From Hyphomonas sp. (lineage in GTDB: Bacteria > Pseudomonadota > Alphaproteobacteria > Caulobacterales > Hyphomonadaceae): 64,000 nucleotides of DNA. The stretch covers positions 1 to 64,000 of the forward strand of contig VMTE01000037.1 of the NCBI GenBank assembly GCA_013791775.1, written 5' to 3'. The notes beneath the pieces are model-generated. The model had not been told where the DNA came from. It searched no databases and was given only the letters and a program-made list of their open reading frames with translations. Numbering within the stretch: position 1 is the first letter of the stretch; each line of letters opens with the position of its first letter. This document shows, piece after piece, positions 37,247 through 48,900 of the stretch. Position numbers and translations under genes: made by a program.

Positions 37247-38680
37247 ATGCTGGATTTCACCTCTATCGTGATGACGATTGCGCCGGAACTCTGGCTCGCC
37301 CTGGCGGGCCTGGTGGGTGTGCTGCTCGGCGCAGTGTTCGGCGATCGCTTCAATTCGTTTTCCTTCAAGTTCGGCGCGCTGTCGCTGTTCGGCGCAGCGG
37401 CCCTCGCGGCCATTCATTTGAGCGGCGGTGAATCCTTCGGCGGACTTGTCCGTACAAATACGTTTGTGAACTTTGCCAAGGTGATCAGTTTCGTCCTGGC
37501 CGGCGTTGCCCTGTTCATGTCGGAGAGTTTCCTGAAACGGCACGAGACCATCCGGTACGAATATGCACTGCTGACGATCTTCGCGAGCCTCGGGATGGGG
37601 ATCATCCTCTCGGCCGCCGATCTGATGACCCTTTACATGGGTATCGAGACCCTGAGCCTTTCGTCTTACGTGATGGCGGCTTTTCACCGGGACTCGGCGC
37701 GGTCGTCGGAAGCCGGCTTGAAGTATTTCGTGCTCGGCGCGCTGGCCTCCGGCATGCTGCTCTATGGAGCGTCGCTGGTTTACGGTTTCTCGGGCACAAC
37801 CTCGTTCGCGGGCATCGCGGCGTCCGACATGTCAAACGGCACCTTGTTCGGCATGGTGCTGATGATTGTCGGTATGGCGTTCAAGATTTCGGCAGCGCCG
37901 ATGCACGTCTGGACTCCGGACGTGTATGAAGGCGCCCCCACGTCGGTCGTCGCGTTCTTCGCCTCTGCCCCGAAGATGGCGTCCACGGTCATGTTCGCCA
38001 ATGTGCTCTTTGTGGTGTTCGGCGCGGCCTACGACCAATGGCAACTCATCATCGCGATCATTGCGGGCTTGTCGATGATCATCGGAGCGCTCGGCGCGCT
38101 GGTGCAGACAAACATCAAGCGGCTTCTGGGTTATTCGTCGATTGCCAACGTCGGCTACGGGCTTGTCGCGGTCGCGGCAGGGCAGGAAGCAGGCGCGGCG
38201 GCGCTCCTGACCTTCATTACCATCTATGCTGTAACCTCGCTCGGATTGTTCGCGGGCGTGCTCGCCATGCGCCGCCGGGGCGGCATGGTGGAAAGCATTT
38301 CCGAACTCGGAGGCCTTGCGCGAACCAAACCCGTGCTCGCGGTCATGCTTTCGGTCCTGATCTTCTCGATTGCTGGCCTGCCTCCGTTCGGCGGCTTCTT
38401 CGGCAAGTACGAAGTCCTGCGCGCTGGTCTCGATGCGGGCCTCATGCCGCTGGCCATTCTGGTCGTGATCGCGTCGGTCATCTCGCTTGGATATTACCTT
38501 CGCCTGATCAAGATCATGTGGTTCGACGAGCCGACCGAGCGTTTCGAAAACACCGACGCGCCGGTCATGGGTACGGTCGTACTCAGCGCGGTTGTCGCGG
38601 GGATTGTGTTCATGGTCTTCATCAGCGAACTGGGTACCGGTGGCTGGGCAACGTACGCCGCTTCGGGGCTATTGCGTTGA
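37247..38680 (+). CDS. NADH-quinone oxidoreductase subunit N
   Basis: A 477-residue antiporter-like subunit (ND2 homologue) with about 14 helices; motifs [48 protein letters not shown] and [16 protein letters not shown] are clear. It is the last complex I gene. Its TGA overlaps the TTG start proposed for the biotin ligase, so the transcript probably continues into birA and coaX. Confidence 0.97.
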   Translation: MLDFTSIVMTIAPELWLALAGLVGVLLGAVFGDRFNSFSFKFGALSLFGAAALAAIHLSGGESFGGLVRTNTFVNFAKVISFVLAGVALFMSESFLKRHETIRYEYALLTIFASLGMGIILSAADLMTLYMGIETLSLSSYVMAAFHRDSARSSEAGLKYFVLGALASGMLLYGASLVYGFSGTTSFAGIAASDMSNGTLFGMVLMIVGMAFKISAAPMHVWTPDVYEGAPTSVVAFFASAPKMASTVMFANVLFVVFGAAYDQWQLIIAIIAGLSMIIGALGALVQTNIKRLLGYSSIANVGYGLVAVAAGQEAGAAALLTFITIYAVTSLGLFAGVLAMRRRGGMVESISELGGLARTKPVLAVMLSVLIFSIAGLPPFGGFFGKYEVLRAGLDAGLMPLAILVVIASVISLGYYLRLIKIMWFDEPTERFENTDAPVMGTVVLSAVVAGIVFMVFISELGTGGWATYAASGLLR

Positions 38681-39408
38681 GTGAGACCTGGCCCGTTCAT
38701 CTGATGGGCATCATCGACAGCACGAACACGGAAGCCAAACGCCGGGTGCAGGCCGGTTTCCAGAACCAGTGGCTGGTTGCGTCCCAGCAAACGGCGGGGC
38801 GCGGCCGGCAGGATCGCCAGTGGCTGTCTCCGCAGGGGAATATCTACACGACGGCCCTGTTCCGCGAACCCGCCGGGCTTGCGGTCGCCCTGCGGTTGCC
38901 CTTTGCGTGCGCCCTGGCCGTCAGCGATGTCGTGCGCGAACACGCGCCGGCGGCCGAAGTGCGGTTGAAGTGGCCGAACGATGTGCGCATCGACCGGAAA
39001 AAAGTGTCAGGGATCCTTCTGGAGACGGGCGGAACCGGCAGTGAATTCTGGATCGCGGCCGGTATCGGTGTGAACGTTCTGGCGGTGCCCGAAAATGTGA
39101 GCCAACCGGCGACGAGCCTTGTCGAGCTGGGTATGCCGCCGTCGATGGGGCTCGAAGCTGTCTTCGGGTCGTTGCGGCGCGCTTTTTCGGTCCGGCTTCA
39201 GCAGGCCCGCGAAGGGTTCGCGGAAATCCGGGAAACCTGGCTGGCGCGAGCCGAAGGGCTGGGCGAGACCTATCACATTCGCGCGGGCGACGTTGCCTTT
39301 GACGCTGTCTTCGAGGATCTCGGAGCCGACGGCGCGATGGTGGTTCGATTGCCGGACGGTTCGCGGCGCTCCATAAGTGCCGGTGAAGTAGAAATCCGCA
39401 GGAGCTGA
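38677..39408 (+). CDS. Biotin-[acetyl-CoA-carboxylase] ligase
   Basis: A 243-residue class I biotin protein ligase that activates biotin with ATP and attaches it to carboxylase carriers. Motifs: [10 protein letters not shown] near residue 13, [20 protein letters not shown] near residue 38, [20 protein letters not shown] near residue 95. It has no N-terminal DNA-binding domain, so it is not a BirA-type repressor. TTG 38677 is favoured because it keeps WPVHL before IDST, as in relatives, and overlaps the nuoN stop (TTGA); ATG 38704 is the alternative. Confidence 0.92.
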   Translation: MSETWPVHLMGIIDSTNTEAKRRVQAGFQNQWLVASQQTAGRGRQDRQWLSPQGNIYTTALFREPAGLAVALRLPFACALAVSDVVREHAPAAEVRLKWPNDVRIDRKKVSGILLETGGTGSEFWIAAGIGVNVLAVPENVSQPATSLVELGMPPSMGLEAVFGSLRRAFSVRLQQAREGFAEIRETWLARAEGLGETYHIRAGDVAFDAVFEDLGADGAMVVRLPDGSRRSISAGEVEIRRS

Positions 39409-39414
39409 GACGCA

Positions 39415-40182
39415 ATGCTGCTCGCAATCGACGTTGGCAACACGAACACGGTGTTTGGTCTGCACGATGGGGACGACTGGATCCACAGCTGGAGAAGCGC
39501 GACGGATTCGACCAAGACCGCAGATGATCATGCCTCCTGGCTCTGGCGGCTGGCGGACATGCACGGCGTGGATCTGGCGCATACCAAGGGCTGCGTGATC
39601 TCCACTGTGGTGCCGCAGGCCCAGTTCAACTTCCGCAACCTTGCGCGCCGGTACCTGAACGTCGAGCCGATGTTCATCGGGGATCCCGATCTGAAGACCG
39701 GCGTTGCGCTGCGGGTCCGCCATCCTGAACAGGTGGGCGCAGACCGGATTGCGTCGGCCCTCGGTGCGCATGTCAAGTACCCCGGCGCGCTGATCGTCAT
39801 CGACAGCGGGACGGCGACCACGCTGGACGTGGTCGGCGCGGACGGCGGATTCGAAGGGGGCATCATTTCGCCCGGCATATACCTTTCGATGCGGGCGTTG
39901 CATGAGGCGGCCGCGCAGCTTCCGAGGATTGCGATCCAGAAACCGGCTCAGGTGATCGGCAAGGACACGGTTTCGGCGATGCAGTCCGGTGTTTTTCTGG
40001 GATATATTGAACTGATTGATGGGCTCGTGCGCCGCGTCAAAGCCGAGTATGGTGCTCCCATGACCGTCGTCGCCACAGGGGGGGTAGCCTCCCTTTTCGA
40101 AGGCGCGAGCGAAACCATCGACCATTACGATCAGGATGTTCTGATCCGAGGATTGCTGGAAGTCTGGAAACGGAACCGTTGA
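39415..40182 (+). CDS. Type III pantothenate kinase
   Basis: A 255-residue CoaX enzyme that phosphorylates pantothenate in the first step of CoA synthesis. It begins [15 protein letters not shown] (phosphate-binding loop), carries [12 protein letters not shown] near residue 107, [12 protein letters not shown] near residue 124 and a final [10 protein letters not shown]. The preceding GGAGCTGA gives a fair ribosome-binding site. It sits in the conserved alphaproteobacterial order nuoN-birA-coaX-RNase J. Confidence 0.96.
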   Translation: MLLAIDVGNTNTVFGLHDGDDWIHSWRSATDSTKTADDHASWLWRLADMHGVDLAHTKGCVISTVVPQAQFNFRNLARRYLNVEPMFIGDPDLKTGVALRVRHPEQVGADRIASALGAHVKYPGALIVIDSGTATTLDVVGADGGFEGGIISPGIYLSMRALHEAAAQLPRIAIQKPAQVIGKDTVSAMQSGVFLGYIELIDGLVRRVKAEYGAPMTVVATGGVASLFEGASETIDHYDQDVLIRGLLEVWKRNR

Positions 40183-40188
40183 GACCTG

Positions 40189-41874
40189 ATGCCTGATAGC
40201 GCTGCTATGACTGACGAGCTTGTGTTCCTGCCTCTGGGCGGGTGCAACGAGATCGGCATGAACCTCAACGCCTACGGCTATGGACCTGCGCATGAGCGCC
40301 GGTGGATCGTGGTCGATGTCGGCGTGACGTTCGGCGGCGTGGATACGCCCGGGGTGGACCTCATCTGCGCCGATCCGGCTTATCTGATCGGCGAAAACAT
40401 CGAAGCGGTGTTCCTGACGCATGCGCACGAAGACCACATCGGAGCCATCGGGCTGCTCTATCCGCTCCTGCGCACCAAAGCGCCGATCTATGCCACGCCG
40501 TTCACGGCTGAATTGGCGCGCGGGAAGCTGCAGGAACGTGGGGTTGATACGCGGTTCCTGAAGACGATCTCTCTGGAAGCGACGGTAAAGGCGGGGCCGT
40601 TCTCCGTGAAATATGTCACGCTCACGCACTCGATACCCGAGCCGAATGCGCTCGCCATCGATACGCCGGCAGGACTGATACTCCACACGGGCGACTGGAA
40701 GATCGACCCGGCGCCGCTGGTCGGCGCGACGACGGATATTGCCGGTCTGACTGCACTGGGTGATCGCGGCGTCCTGGCGATGGTGTGCGATTCAACCAAC
40801 GTCTTCGAAAACGGGGAAGCCGGATCGGAAGACACAGTCCGCAAGGGGCTGATCGAGCTTGTGAGCAATCAGACCGGCGCTGTCGCCATCACGACATTCG
40901 CCTCCAACGTCGCCCGCGTGAAATCCATCATCGAGGCGGCCAACCTCGCCGGACGCGAAGTCTGCCTGGTGGGCCGCAGCATGCACAAGATCACGGGCGC
41001 GGCAAAGGCGGTTGGCATTCTGCCGCCGAACCTCGAATTCGTGGACGAGGCCGAGGCGGGTTACCTGCCACCTGAGAACATCCTCTACCTGTGTACCGGC
41101 AGCCAGGGCGAGGCCAACGCGGCATTGTCCCGGATCGCACGAGGTGACCACCGCAATGTGTCGCTCAGCGCGAATGACACGGTGATTTTTTCCTCGCGCC
41201 TGATTCCCGGCAACGAGAGCGCGGTCTATGCCCTGCAGAACTCGCTGGCGGAGCAGGGGATCCGGATCATCACGCCGCGCATGGTGCCCGAGCCCATCCA
41301 CGTGTCCGGTCATCCGTGCCGGGATGAACTGCGACGCATGTACCAATGGGTGCGGCCGCGCGTTTCCATCCCGGTGCACGGCGAGCGCCGGCATATCATG
41401 GAGCACGCCGCGTTCGCGAAGTCGCTTCAGATCCAGGCAGCGCTAATGCCGCGCAATGGCAGCCTGATCCGGCTGGCGCCCGGCGAGCCTGAAATCGTGG
41501 ATGAAGTGCCCGCGGGCCGCCTCCTGCTTGACGGCGGACGCCTGGTGCCGGAAGCCGCTGAAGGGTTGATCCAGCGGCGCCGGCTGGCAGTCGCCGGTGT
41601 CATCATGGCGACCATGTGCCTGGATGATTCAGGGGCAATCGTCGATGGTCCGGTCATCGCGGTCAAAGGCCTTTCCGAAACGGATGGCCGGATCGCAGAT
41701 GAAAGTCTCGAACCCCTGGATGAAGCCGCAGCCCGGGCGCTGGAGGGGATCAAACGCCGTGATCGGCTGGACGACGAGATCGTCGAGAAGGTCGTCGGCC
41801 GGGCTTTGCGCAAAGCCTGCGATATCGAATTTGGAATCCGTCCCCTGATCGAAGTGATTGTACTGAGGAGTTGA
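40189..41874 (+). CDS. Ribonuclease J family protein
   Basis: A 561-residue metallo-beta-lactamase/beta-CASP ribonuclease acting in mRNA turnover and rRNA maturation. The zinc-binding HxHxDH motif is H78-H80-D82-H83 (THAHEDHIG), preceded by PLGGCNEIGMN. LTHSIPEPNA, HTGDWKIDP and SGHPCRDELRRMYQWVRPRVSIPVHGE mark the beta-CASP and RNase J parts. The start is ATG 40189, with a second in-frame ATG at 40207 nearer the conserved region. Confidence 0.94.
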   Translation: MPDSAAMTDELVFLPLGGCNEIGMNLNAYGYGPAHERRWIVVDVGVTFGGVDTPGVDLICADPAYLIGENIEAVFLTHAHEDHIGAIGLLYPLLRTKAPIYATPFTAELARGKLQERGVDTRFLKTISLEATVKAGPFSVKYVTLTHSIPEPNALAIDTPAGLILHTGDWKIDPAPLVGATTDIAGLTALGDRGVLAMVCDSTNVFENGEAGSEDTVRKGLIELVSNQTGAVAITTFASNVARVKSIIEAANLAGREVCLVGRSMHKITGAAKAVGILPPNLEFVDEAEAGYLPPENILYLCTGSQGEANAALSRIARGDHRNVSLSANDTVIFSSRLIPGNESAVYALQNSLAEQGIRIITPRMVPEPIHVSGHPCRDELRRMYQWVRPRVSIPVHGERRHIMEHAAFAKSLQIQAALMPRNGSLIRLAPGEPEIVDEVPAGRLLLDGGRLVPEAAEGLIQRRRLAVAGVIMATMCLDDSGAIVDGPVIAVKGLSETDGRIADESLEPLDEAAARALEGIKRRDRLDDEIVEKVVGRALRKACDIEFGIRPLIEVIVLRS

Positions 41875-41879
41875 GGCGA

Positions 41880-42308
41880 ATGAGCGACTTCAGGATTGGC
41901 CCCCTTAATCATGTGGGCGTAGCTGTTCCGAGCATTGAACAGGCCTGTCAGACCTACCGCGACCTGTACGGCGCGACGGACATCACGACGCCTTTCGACA
42001 TGCCAGACCAGGGCGTGAAGGTTTGCTTCGTCAATCTGCCGAACAGTCAGATCGAGCTGATTGAGCCGTTGAGCGACGCCTCGCCCATTGCGAACTTCAT
42101 CAAAAAGAACCCCGCCGGCGGACAGCATCACGTCTGCTTCGAGGTTGCGGATATCCACGAGGCGGTAGTCGAGATGGAGAAGCGCGGCGCGACGGTTCTC
42201 GGCAAACCCCGTATCGGCGCGCATGGAACGCTGATCATCTTCGTTCACCCGAAGAATTCCAACGGCGTTCTGGTGGAGCTGATGGAAACGCCCAAGGGGC
42301 ATCACTGA
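41880..42308 (+). CDS. Methylmalonyl-CoA epimerase
   Basis: A 142-residue vicinal-oxygen-chelate enzyme that interconverts (S)- and (R)-methylmalonyl-CoA in propionyl-CoA use. The metal ligands fit LNHVGVAVPS (His), FVNLPNSQIELIEP (Glu), GGQHHVCFEVADI (His) and LVELME (Glu). GAGGAG precedes ATG 41880, which is preferred to the TTG nine bases earlier that overlaps the RNase J stop. Confidence 0.94.
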   Translation: MSDFRIGPLNHVGVAVPSIEQACQTYRDLYGATDITTPFDMPDQGVKVCFVNLPNSQIELIEPLSDASPIANFIKKNPAGGQHHVCFEVADIHEAVVEMEKRGATVLGKPRIGAHGTLIIFVHPKNSNGVLVELMETPKGHH

Positions 42309-42541
42309 TGTCGATTACCGGCGCCATCATCGTCTTCGTCCTGGCTTGGTGGATCAGTTTCTTTGCGGTCCTGCCGATTGGCGTGAAGGGGCAGTGGGAA
42401 GATGATTCGACCGCGCCCGGCACGGAAGAGGCCGCCCCGGTCAACCCGATGCTGAAGAAGAAGGTGATCTGGGCGTCCATCGGTGCCGGCGCCATTACAG
42501 CGCTGGCTGCGATCATCATTCCCCGCCTGCTTGCACAATAG
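42308..42541 (+). CDS. DUF1467 family small membrane protein
   Basis: A 77-residue protein with two membrane segments (about residues 4-26 and 53-74) joined by an acidic loop, with the pattern WWISFFAVLPIGVKGQWE seen in the alphaproteobacterial DUF1467 family. Its ATG overlaps the epimerase stop (TGATG). The function is unknown; the position between mce and proS is widely conserved. Confidence 0.88.
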   Translation: MSITGAIIVFVLAWWISFFAVLPIGVKGQWEDDSTAPGTEEAAPVNPMLKKKVIWASIGAGAITALAAIIIPRLLAQ

Positions 42542-42594
42542 CGGCCCGACCGGCTAGGTGAGCGCGGTCAATTTAGCCTGAAAGAGAACCCTGG

Positions 42595-43911
42595 ATGCGT
42601 CTGTCGAACTTTTTCATGCCGGTTTCAAAGGAAGCGCCGGCGGACGCCTCGATTGTCTCGCATCAGCTGATGCTGCGGACGGGCATGGTGCGCCAGAACG
42701 GCGCGGGTATCTACTCGTGGTTGCCGCTGGGGTTCAAGGTCCTCAAGCGCATCGAACAGATCGTGCGCGACGAAATGAACCGCGCCGGCGCGGTCGAGAT
42801 GCTGATGCCGACCTTGCAGCAGGCCGATCTCTGGCGCGAGTCGGGCCGGTACGAGGCCTATGGCAAGGAAATGCTCCGCATCAAGGACCGGCACGATCGG
42901 GATATGCTCTACGGGCCGACCAATGAAGAACTGATCACGGATGTCTTCCGCACCTACGTGAAGAGTTACAAACAGTTGCCGGTGAACCTCTATCACCAGC
43001 AATGGAAGTTCCGCGACGAAGTGCGCCCCCGTTTCGGAGTGATGCGGGGCCGCGAGTTTCTGATGAAGGATGCCTACTCTTTCGACCTCACCGAAGAGGG
43101 CGCGCGGCAATCTTACCGGAAAATGTTCTGCGCCTACCTCAACGCCTTTGACCGGATGGGCCTCACAGCCATCCCCATGCGCGCTGACACCGGCCCGATT
43201 GGCGGCGACCTGAGCCACGAGTTCATCATCCTGGCCGATACCGGCGAGAGCGCCGTGTTCTGCGACCGCGCGCTGCTGGACCTTCCGGCACCGGGGCTGG
43301 ACCTCGATTTCAGTGGAGATCTGGTGCCGGTCGTCGAGGCGCGCACGAAGTTCTATGCGGCGACCGAAGAAATGCATGACGACGCGGCTTTCGGCGCCCT
43401 GCCGGAAGAACGGCGCGTATCCGCACGCGGCATTGAGGTCGGACACATCTTCTATTTCGGCACCAAGTATTCTGAACCAATGAACGCCGTGGTGCAGGGT
43501 CCAGACAGTCAGATGGTGCCGGTTCAGATGGGTAGCTATGGCATTGGCGTGTCGCGCCTGGTTGGCGGCATCATCGAGGCGAGCCATGACGAGAATGGTA
43601 TTGTCTGGCCTGACGCCGTGGCGCCGTTCAAGGTCGGCCTGATCAACATGCGGGTAGGAGACGCGGCCTGCGACGCGGCCTGCGCGGCGCTCTATGCCCA
43701 GCTCGAAAAGGCAGGGATCGACACGCTTTATGACGACACCGATGACCGCGCCGGCGCGAAGTTTGCGCGGATGGATCTGATCGGGCTGCCCTGGCAGATC
43801 GTCATCGGTCCGAAAGGGTTGGAGAAGGGCGTTGTGGAACTCAAACGCCGCAAGACTGGCGAGAAATCCGAGCTGTCCGCTGAGGACGCACTGCGGAGGA
43901 TCGCTTCGTGA
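42595..43911 (+). CDS. Prolyl-tRNA synthetase (short alphaproteobacterial type)
   Basis: A 438-residue class II synthetase charging tRNA-Pro. Class II motifs are visible: [36 protein letters not shown] (motif 1 region), [35 protein letters not shown] (motif 2) and [16 protein letters not shown] (motif 3). It lacks the large editing insertion found in E. coli ProS, as is usual in alphaproteobacteria. It ends with a GTGA overlap into the lipoprotein-release permease gene. Confidence 0.97.
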   Translation: MRLSNFFMPVSKEAPADASIVSHQLMLRTGMVRQNGAGIYSWLPLGFKVLKRIEQIVRDEMNRAGAVEMLMPTLQQADLWRESGRYEAYGKEMLRIKDRHDRDMLYGPTNEELITDVFRTYVKSYKQLPVNLYHQQWKFRDEVRPRFGVMRGREFLMKDAYSFDLTEEGARQSYRKMFCAYLNAFDRMGLTAIPMRADTGPIGGDLSHEFIILADTGESAVFCDRALLDLPAPGLDLDFSGDLVPVVEARTKFYAATEEMHDDAAFGALPEERRVSARGIEVGHIFYFGTKYSEPMNAVVQGPDSQMVPVQMGSYGIGVSRLVGGIIEASHDENGIVWPDAVAPFKVGLINMRVGDAACDAACAALYAQLEKAGIDTLYDDTDDRAGAKFARMDLIGLPWQIVIGPKGLEKGVVELKRRKTGEKSELSAEDALRRIAS

Positions 43912-45194
43912 CAAACGGCGGCGCGAAGGCGGCGGCCCCGTTCGGGCGCCTGGAGCGCACGCTCGCCTGGCGCTACTTGCTGGCGCGCCGCGAACATGGC
44001 GGCGCCAGCCTGATCGCCATCATTTCCTTTGTCGGTATTTTCTTTGCGGTTGCCGCGCTGATCATCACGATGTCGATCATGAGCGGCTTTCGTGCCACAC
44101 TGCTCGATGCCTTGCTGGGCGGCGAGCCCCATATAGCGGCGGCGGTTGATGGCTATCCGGAAGCGGAATCCAGCGAGATCGCCCGGACCATCAAGACCGT
44201 TCCGGACGTCGTCAGTGTCTCGCCTTATATCGAGCAGTTTGTCCTGCTTTCGGCAAATGGCGTGCGGACCGGCGGCGTGGTGCGCGCCATTCCGCCCGCT
44301 GATCTTCCGACGATGCCTATCTTCAAGGACGGCGGCTCCAACGCCATCGGGAACGGCTTTGGCGAAGGCCGCAATGGCGGCAACGTGATCATGATCGGCC
44401 AGTACCTCGCCGCCAATCTGGGGTTGGCTATCGGTGACCAGGTCGAGCTTGTCACGACGCAGATGCGCTCCGGCCCGGTGGGCCAGACGCCGATCAGCAA
44501 GGCCTATGTTGTCGGGGATATATTCCGCACCGGGAGCGCCCAACTGGACAATGTCTATGTCTTCATGCCCATGCAACAGGCGCAGATCCTGTTCCAATCG
44601 AAAGGCCGGTTCCAGTATCTCGATATCCGGGTGAAGAACCCCGACACGACCGAGATCGCCATGCAGCGGATCTCCGATGCGACGGGTTACAGCCTGCTGC
44701 TGCGGGACTGGAAAACCAAGAACCGGACCTATCTCGGCGCGCTTCGGACAGAACGGGTCATGGTGCGGTTGCTGGTCACCATCATCATGATGATTGCGAC
44801 GCTGAACATCATCGTCGGCGTGGTCATGCTGGTGAAGAACAAGACGCGCGACATCGCCATTCTCCGCACGATCGGTCTCAGCCGCGCCGGGGTGCTTCGC
44901 GTGTTCCTGATGGTCGGCACCGCGCTCGGCTCCCTGGGCGCGTTGCTTGGCATGGTTGTCGGGATCCTGTTCATTCTCAACATCGGCCCGATTGAAGCGC
45001 TGATCAACATGGCGATCGACGGCGAGGTGTTTCCGGCCGAACAATATGGCCTTGATCACTTGCCCGCCATTCTCGATTGGGGCGAAGTTTTCAGCACCGG
45101 CGCCTATGCCTTGCTGATGTCGATGTTCGTGTCGATGATTCCGGCTATCTGGGCCTCGTCTCAGGACCCCGTCAAAGCGCTGAGGTTCGAATGA
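43908..45194 (+). CDS. Lipoprotein-releasing ABC transporter permease (LolC/LolE type)
   Basis: A 428-residue inner-membrane permease with one N-terminal helix (about residues 32-55), a large periplasmic domain and three C-terminal helices (from about residues 285, 330 and 390), the LolC/LolE layout. [23 protein letters not shown] is the typical opening, and the end [12 protein letters not shown] is conserved. It releases lipoproteins from the inner membrane to the periplasmic carrier LolA. Only one permease gene accompanies lolD. It starts with GTG overlapping the proS stop. Confidence 0.94.
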   Translation: MTNGGAKAAAPFGRLERTLAWRYLLARREHGGASLIAIISFVGIFFAVAALIITMSIMSGFRATLLDALLGGEPHIAAAVDGYPEAESSEIARTIKTVPDVVSVSPYIEQFVLLSANGVRTGGVVRAIPPADLPTMPIFKDGGSNAIGNGFGEGRNGGNVIMIGQYLAANLGLAIGDQVELVTTQMRSGPVGQTPISKAYVVGDIFRTGSAQLDNVYVFMPMQQAQILFQSKGRFQYLDIRVKNPDTTEIAMQRISDATGYSLLLRDWKTKNRTYLGALRTERVMVRLLVTIIMMIATLNIIVGVVMLVKNKTRDIAILRTIGLSRAGVLRVFLMVGTALGSLGALLGMVVGILFILNIGPIEALINMAIDGEVFPAEQYGLDHLPAILDWGEVFSTGAYALLMSMFVSMIPAIWASSQDPVKALRFE

Positions 45195-45880
45195 CCATCC
45201 CGCCCGTTCTTGAGTTGAAGGCCATCGAGCGGACTTACCGGACCAGCGCCGGAGCCTTGCGCGTTCTTCAGGGTACGGACTTGCGCATCGCGCCGGGCGA
45301 ACTGGTGGGGCTGGTCGGGCCATCGGGGTCGGGCAAGTCAACCCTCCTGCACACGGCGGGTCTGCTGGAACGACCGGAAGCCGGCGACGTGTTGCTCGAC
45401 GGAACAGACTGCCTGAAGCTGAACGAAGATGGCCGGACGGCCATTCGCCGCATGAAGATCGGTTTCGTCTACCAGTTCCACCATCTGCTGCCCGAGTTCA
45501 ACGCCGTCGATAACGTGGCGATGCCGCTGATGATCGCGGGGAAAAGCCGCCGCGTGGCGCGCGAGCGGGCGTCAGCCTTGCTGGACGAGATGGGACTGGC
45601 AGAGCGCCTCTATCACCAGCCCGCCCAACTGTCCGGCGGGGAGCAGCAGCGGGTGGCCATCGCGCGTGCGCTTGCGAATGATCCGCGGCTCGTGATTGCT
45701 GATGAGCCGACCGGCAACCTTGATCCGGCAACGACCGAGCGGGTGTTTGCGACATTGATCAAGATGGTGCGGGAAGAGGGCGCCGGGGTGCTCGTGGCAA
45801 CCCACAACCTGGCGCTGATCCGGCACATGGACCGGGTATTGACCCTTCAGGACGGCAAACTGGTCGATTACACAGAGTAA
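45191..45880 (+). CDS. Lipoprotein-releasing ABC transporter ATPase LolD
   Basis: A 229-residue ABC ATPase powering the LolC/E-type permease encoded just upstream. Walker A GPSGSGKS at 43-50, signature LSGGEQQRVAIARAL near residue 145, Walker B LVIADEPTGNLD and the switch THN are all present. The start ATG 45191 forms ATGA with the permease stop; the longer frame is rejected. Confidence 0.96.
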   Translation: MTIPPVLELKAIERTYRTSAGALRVLQGTDLRIAPGELVGLVGPSGSGKSTLLHTAGLLERPEAGDVLLDGTDCLKLNEDGRTAIRRMKIGFVYQFHHLLPEFNAVDNVAMPLMIAGKSRRVARERASALLDEMGLAERLYHQPAQLSGGEQQRVAIARALANDPRLVIADEPTGNLDPATTERVFATLIKMVREEGAGVLVATHNLALIRHMDRVLTLQDGKLVDYTE

Positions 45881-45958
45881 CCCCTGTGGAACACGTCCAA
45901 TCGCTGTTGGCGTTTCAGGTGATTCGGTGAGAGTCTGCCCGCTTGCGAGGTAAGCACC

Positions 45959-48900
45959 ATGAGCAATCCGGTTTTCATCCCGTTGGCGATCCGGTCGAGC
46001 TATTCGCTGCTCGAGAGCATGATCACACCGGTCGACATCGCGAAATGGTGCAAGCGCCATGAGGTGCCCGCTGCCGCCGTAACGGACCGGAACAACCTGT
46101 TCGGTGCGCTGGAATTGTCGCTGAAGCTCGCGGAATATGGCGTTCAGCCGATCATGGCCTGCTGTTTCGACCTGACGGACGGCGTTCCGCGGTCCGAGCC
46201 GTCCCGGGTGTCACTCTACGCCCAGACTGAGGCCGGTTATAAACGCCTGATGTTCCTCTCCTCCCGCGCGTTCCTGGATTCGCCGGATGGGGTGCCGAAA
46301 CTGCACCGCCGGTTGCTGCTCGACGACACGGAAGGCCTGCTCCTGCTGACGGGCGGGGCCGAGGGCGAAGTCGCAAGGCATCTTCAGAAGGGTCGCGTGG
46401 GGGATGCGCGCACGGAACTCTCGACACTTGCCGCCGCCTATCCGGGGCGATGCTATGTCGAGATCACGCGGCACGGCACCAGTGCAGAACTGAAGAGTGA
46501 AGCGGGCTTGCTCGAACTCGCCTATGAGCTCGGCTTGCCGATCGTCGCAACCCACGATGCCCGCTTCATGAACCCCGGCGACGTGGTGGCACACGATGCG
46601 CTGATGTGCATCGCGAACGGTGAGTATCTGGGGCAGGATGATCGCAAACGCGTGGACCCGTCCCAATTCCTCAAATCTCCCGGCGAGATGATCGCGCTGT
46701 TCGAGGATCTGCCGGAGGCCATCGCGTCAACAGTGGAGATCGCGCGCCGGTGCTCGGTCCGGGCCGAAACGCGCAGCCCGATCCTTCCAGGATTCGTGCG
46801 TGATGGCCGCTCCGAGGCTGACGAATTGAAAGTGCAGGCGCGGGAAGGCTTGGCGTTCCGGCTTGGGGAAGCAGACCGTCTGTATGCGGATCGGGACGCT
46901 TATGCGGAGCGGCTGGAATTTGAACTCGGCGTGATCGATCGGATGGGGTTTCCGGGCTACTTCCTCATCGTGTCGGACTTCATCAAGTGGGCTAAGCAAC
47001 ACGGCATTCCCGTCGGCCCCGGCCGCGGTTCGGGGGCAGGGTCGCTCGTGGCCTGGTCGCTGCTCATCACCGATCTGGACCCGATCCGTTTTGACCTCCT
47101 GTTCGAGCGGTTTCTCAACCCCGAACGCGTCTCGATGCCGGACTTTGACGTCGACTTCTGCCAGGAGCGACGCGGCGAAGTTATCCGGTATGTGCGTGAC
47201 AAGTACGGTGCAGACAGCGTCGCGATGATCATCACTTTCGGCACGCTGCAGGCCAAGGCCGTCGTGCGCGACGTGGGCCGGGTGATGCAGATGCCTTATG
47301 GCCAGGTTGACCGGCTCGCCAAACTGATCCCGTTCAACCCGGCCAAGCCGCCGACGCTGGATGAAGCGATTGCAGGCGAACCCAAGTTTGACGACGAGAT
47401 TGCAGCCGATCCAAGGGTGGGTGAGCTCATCGAGATCGCGCGGGCCCTTGAGGGGCTGTACCGCAACGCAGGAACGCACGCCGCCGGCGTCGTGATCGCG
47501 GACCGGCCGCTGGTCAATCTCGTGCCGCTCTACAATGATCCGCGTGCGGAATTGCCGGCTTCGCAATTCAACATGAAGTATGCGGAGATGGCGGGCCTGG
47601 TGAAGTTCGACTTCCTCGGCCTGAAGACGCTGACGGTCATAGACCGTGCGCTGAAGTTCATTGCGGCGGACGGCAAGGAGCTGGGCCCCGCCTGGAAGAG
47701 CCTGGACGATGCGCCATCCTACGACCTGATGGCGAGCGGCGAGACGCTGGGGGTCTTCCAGCTGGAAGGCGCGGGCATGCGTGACACGCTGAAACGGGTC
47801 AGGCCCAACAATATCGAAGACGTGATCGCGATCATTTCGCTTTACCGCCCCGGCCCGATGGAGAACATTCCCGTTTATGTTCAGGGCAAGGAGGATCCGT
47901 CTTCGGTCACCTACCAGCACCCGGACCTGCGGCCGGTCCTGGAAGCGACCTACGGTGTGCCTGTCTACCAGGAGCAGGTCATGCGGATGGCGCAGGAAGT
48001 GGCCGGCTATTCGCTGGGCGAAGCCGATCTTCTGCGCCGTGCGATGGGTAAAAAGAAAATCGAGGAAATGGTCGCGCAGCGCAACCGTTTCGTTGAGGGC
48101 GCTGCCCAGACGAAGGGCATGGCGGAGCGGCTGGCCAACGAAATCTTCGACACGATGGAGAAGTTCGCGGGCTATGGATTCAACAAGTCCCACGCCGCCG
48201 CCTACGCGCTGATCGGGTACCAGACGGCGTTCCTCAAATGCCATTTCCCGGTCGAGTTCCTCGCCGCTTCGATGAGTCTGGATATCGGGAACACGGACAA
48301 GCTCGCCGCTTTCTTCCAGGAAGCGAAGCGGCTTCGCATCAAGGTCCTTGCCGCTGACATCAACACTTCCTCTGCGGACTTCGATGTTCGCGATGGCGCC
48401 ATTGTTTACGCGCTCGGCGCCCTGAAGGGGGTCGGCGTCGAGGCGATGCGCCACGTGGCGGCGGTGCGGGCCGAGGGCGGACCGTTCTCGGATCTTTACG
48501 ATTTTGCTGAGCGGATTGATCCGCGACAGGTCAACAAGAAGGCGTTTGAATCTCTGGCGCGCGCGGGCGCGCTGGACAGTCTGGAAGCCAACCGGTCGAA
48601 GGTGCTCGAGTCCGCGAGCGTGCTGTCCCAGCATGCGACCAGTTCCGCCGGAGACCGTCAGGGCGGGCAGGGCGGTCTGTTTGCCGGGGCAGAGCCCGCA
48701 CTCCGGCCGCCGCTTCCCGTTCCCCGGCCCTGGACCGCGCAGCAGAAGCTCGACGAGGAGTTCCGCTCGATTGGCTTCTACTTCTCCGGCCACCCCCTGG
48801 ACGATGTGCTGACGTCGCTGGACCGGGACAGGATCACGTTGGTGATGGAAATTGCGGAGCGGGCCGCTGAAGGCCGGCCGCTTGAAATGATCGGGATCGT

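Noticed and set aside
33519..37687. Two long minus-strand frames opposite nuoL, nuoM and nuoN
   Set aside because: Their composition (very rich in Arg, His, Gln, Glu) is what the complement of hydrophobic membrane-protein codons gives; no domain is visible.
46727..48793. 688-codon minus-strand frame opposite dnaE
   Set aside because: Antisense shadow of the polymerase gene without recognisable motifs.
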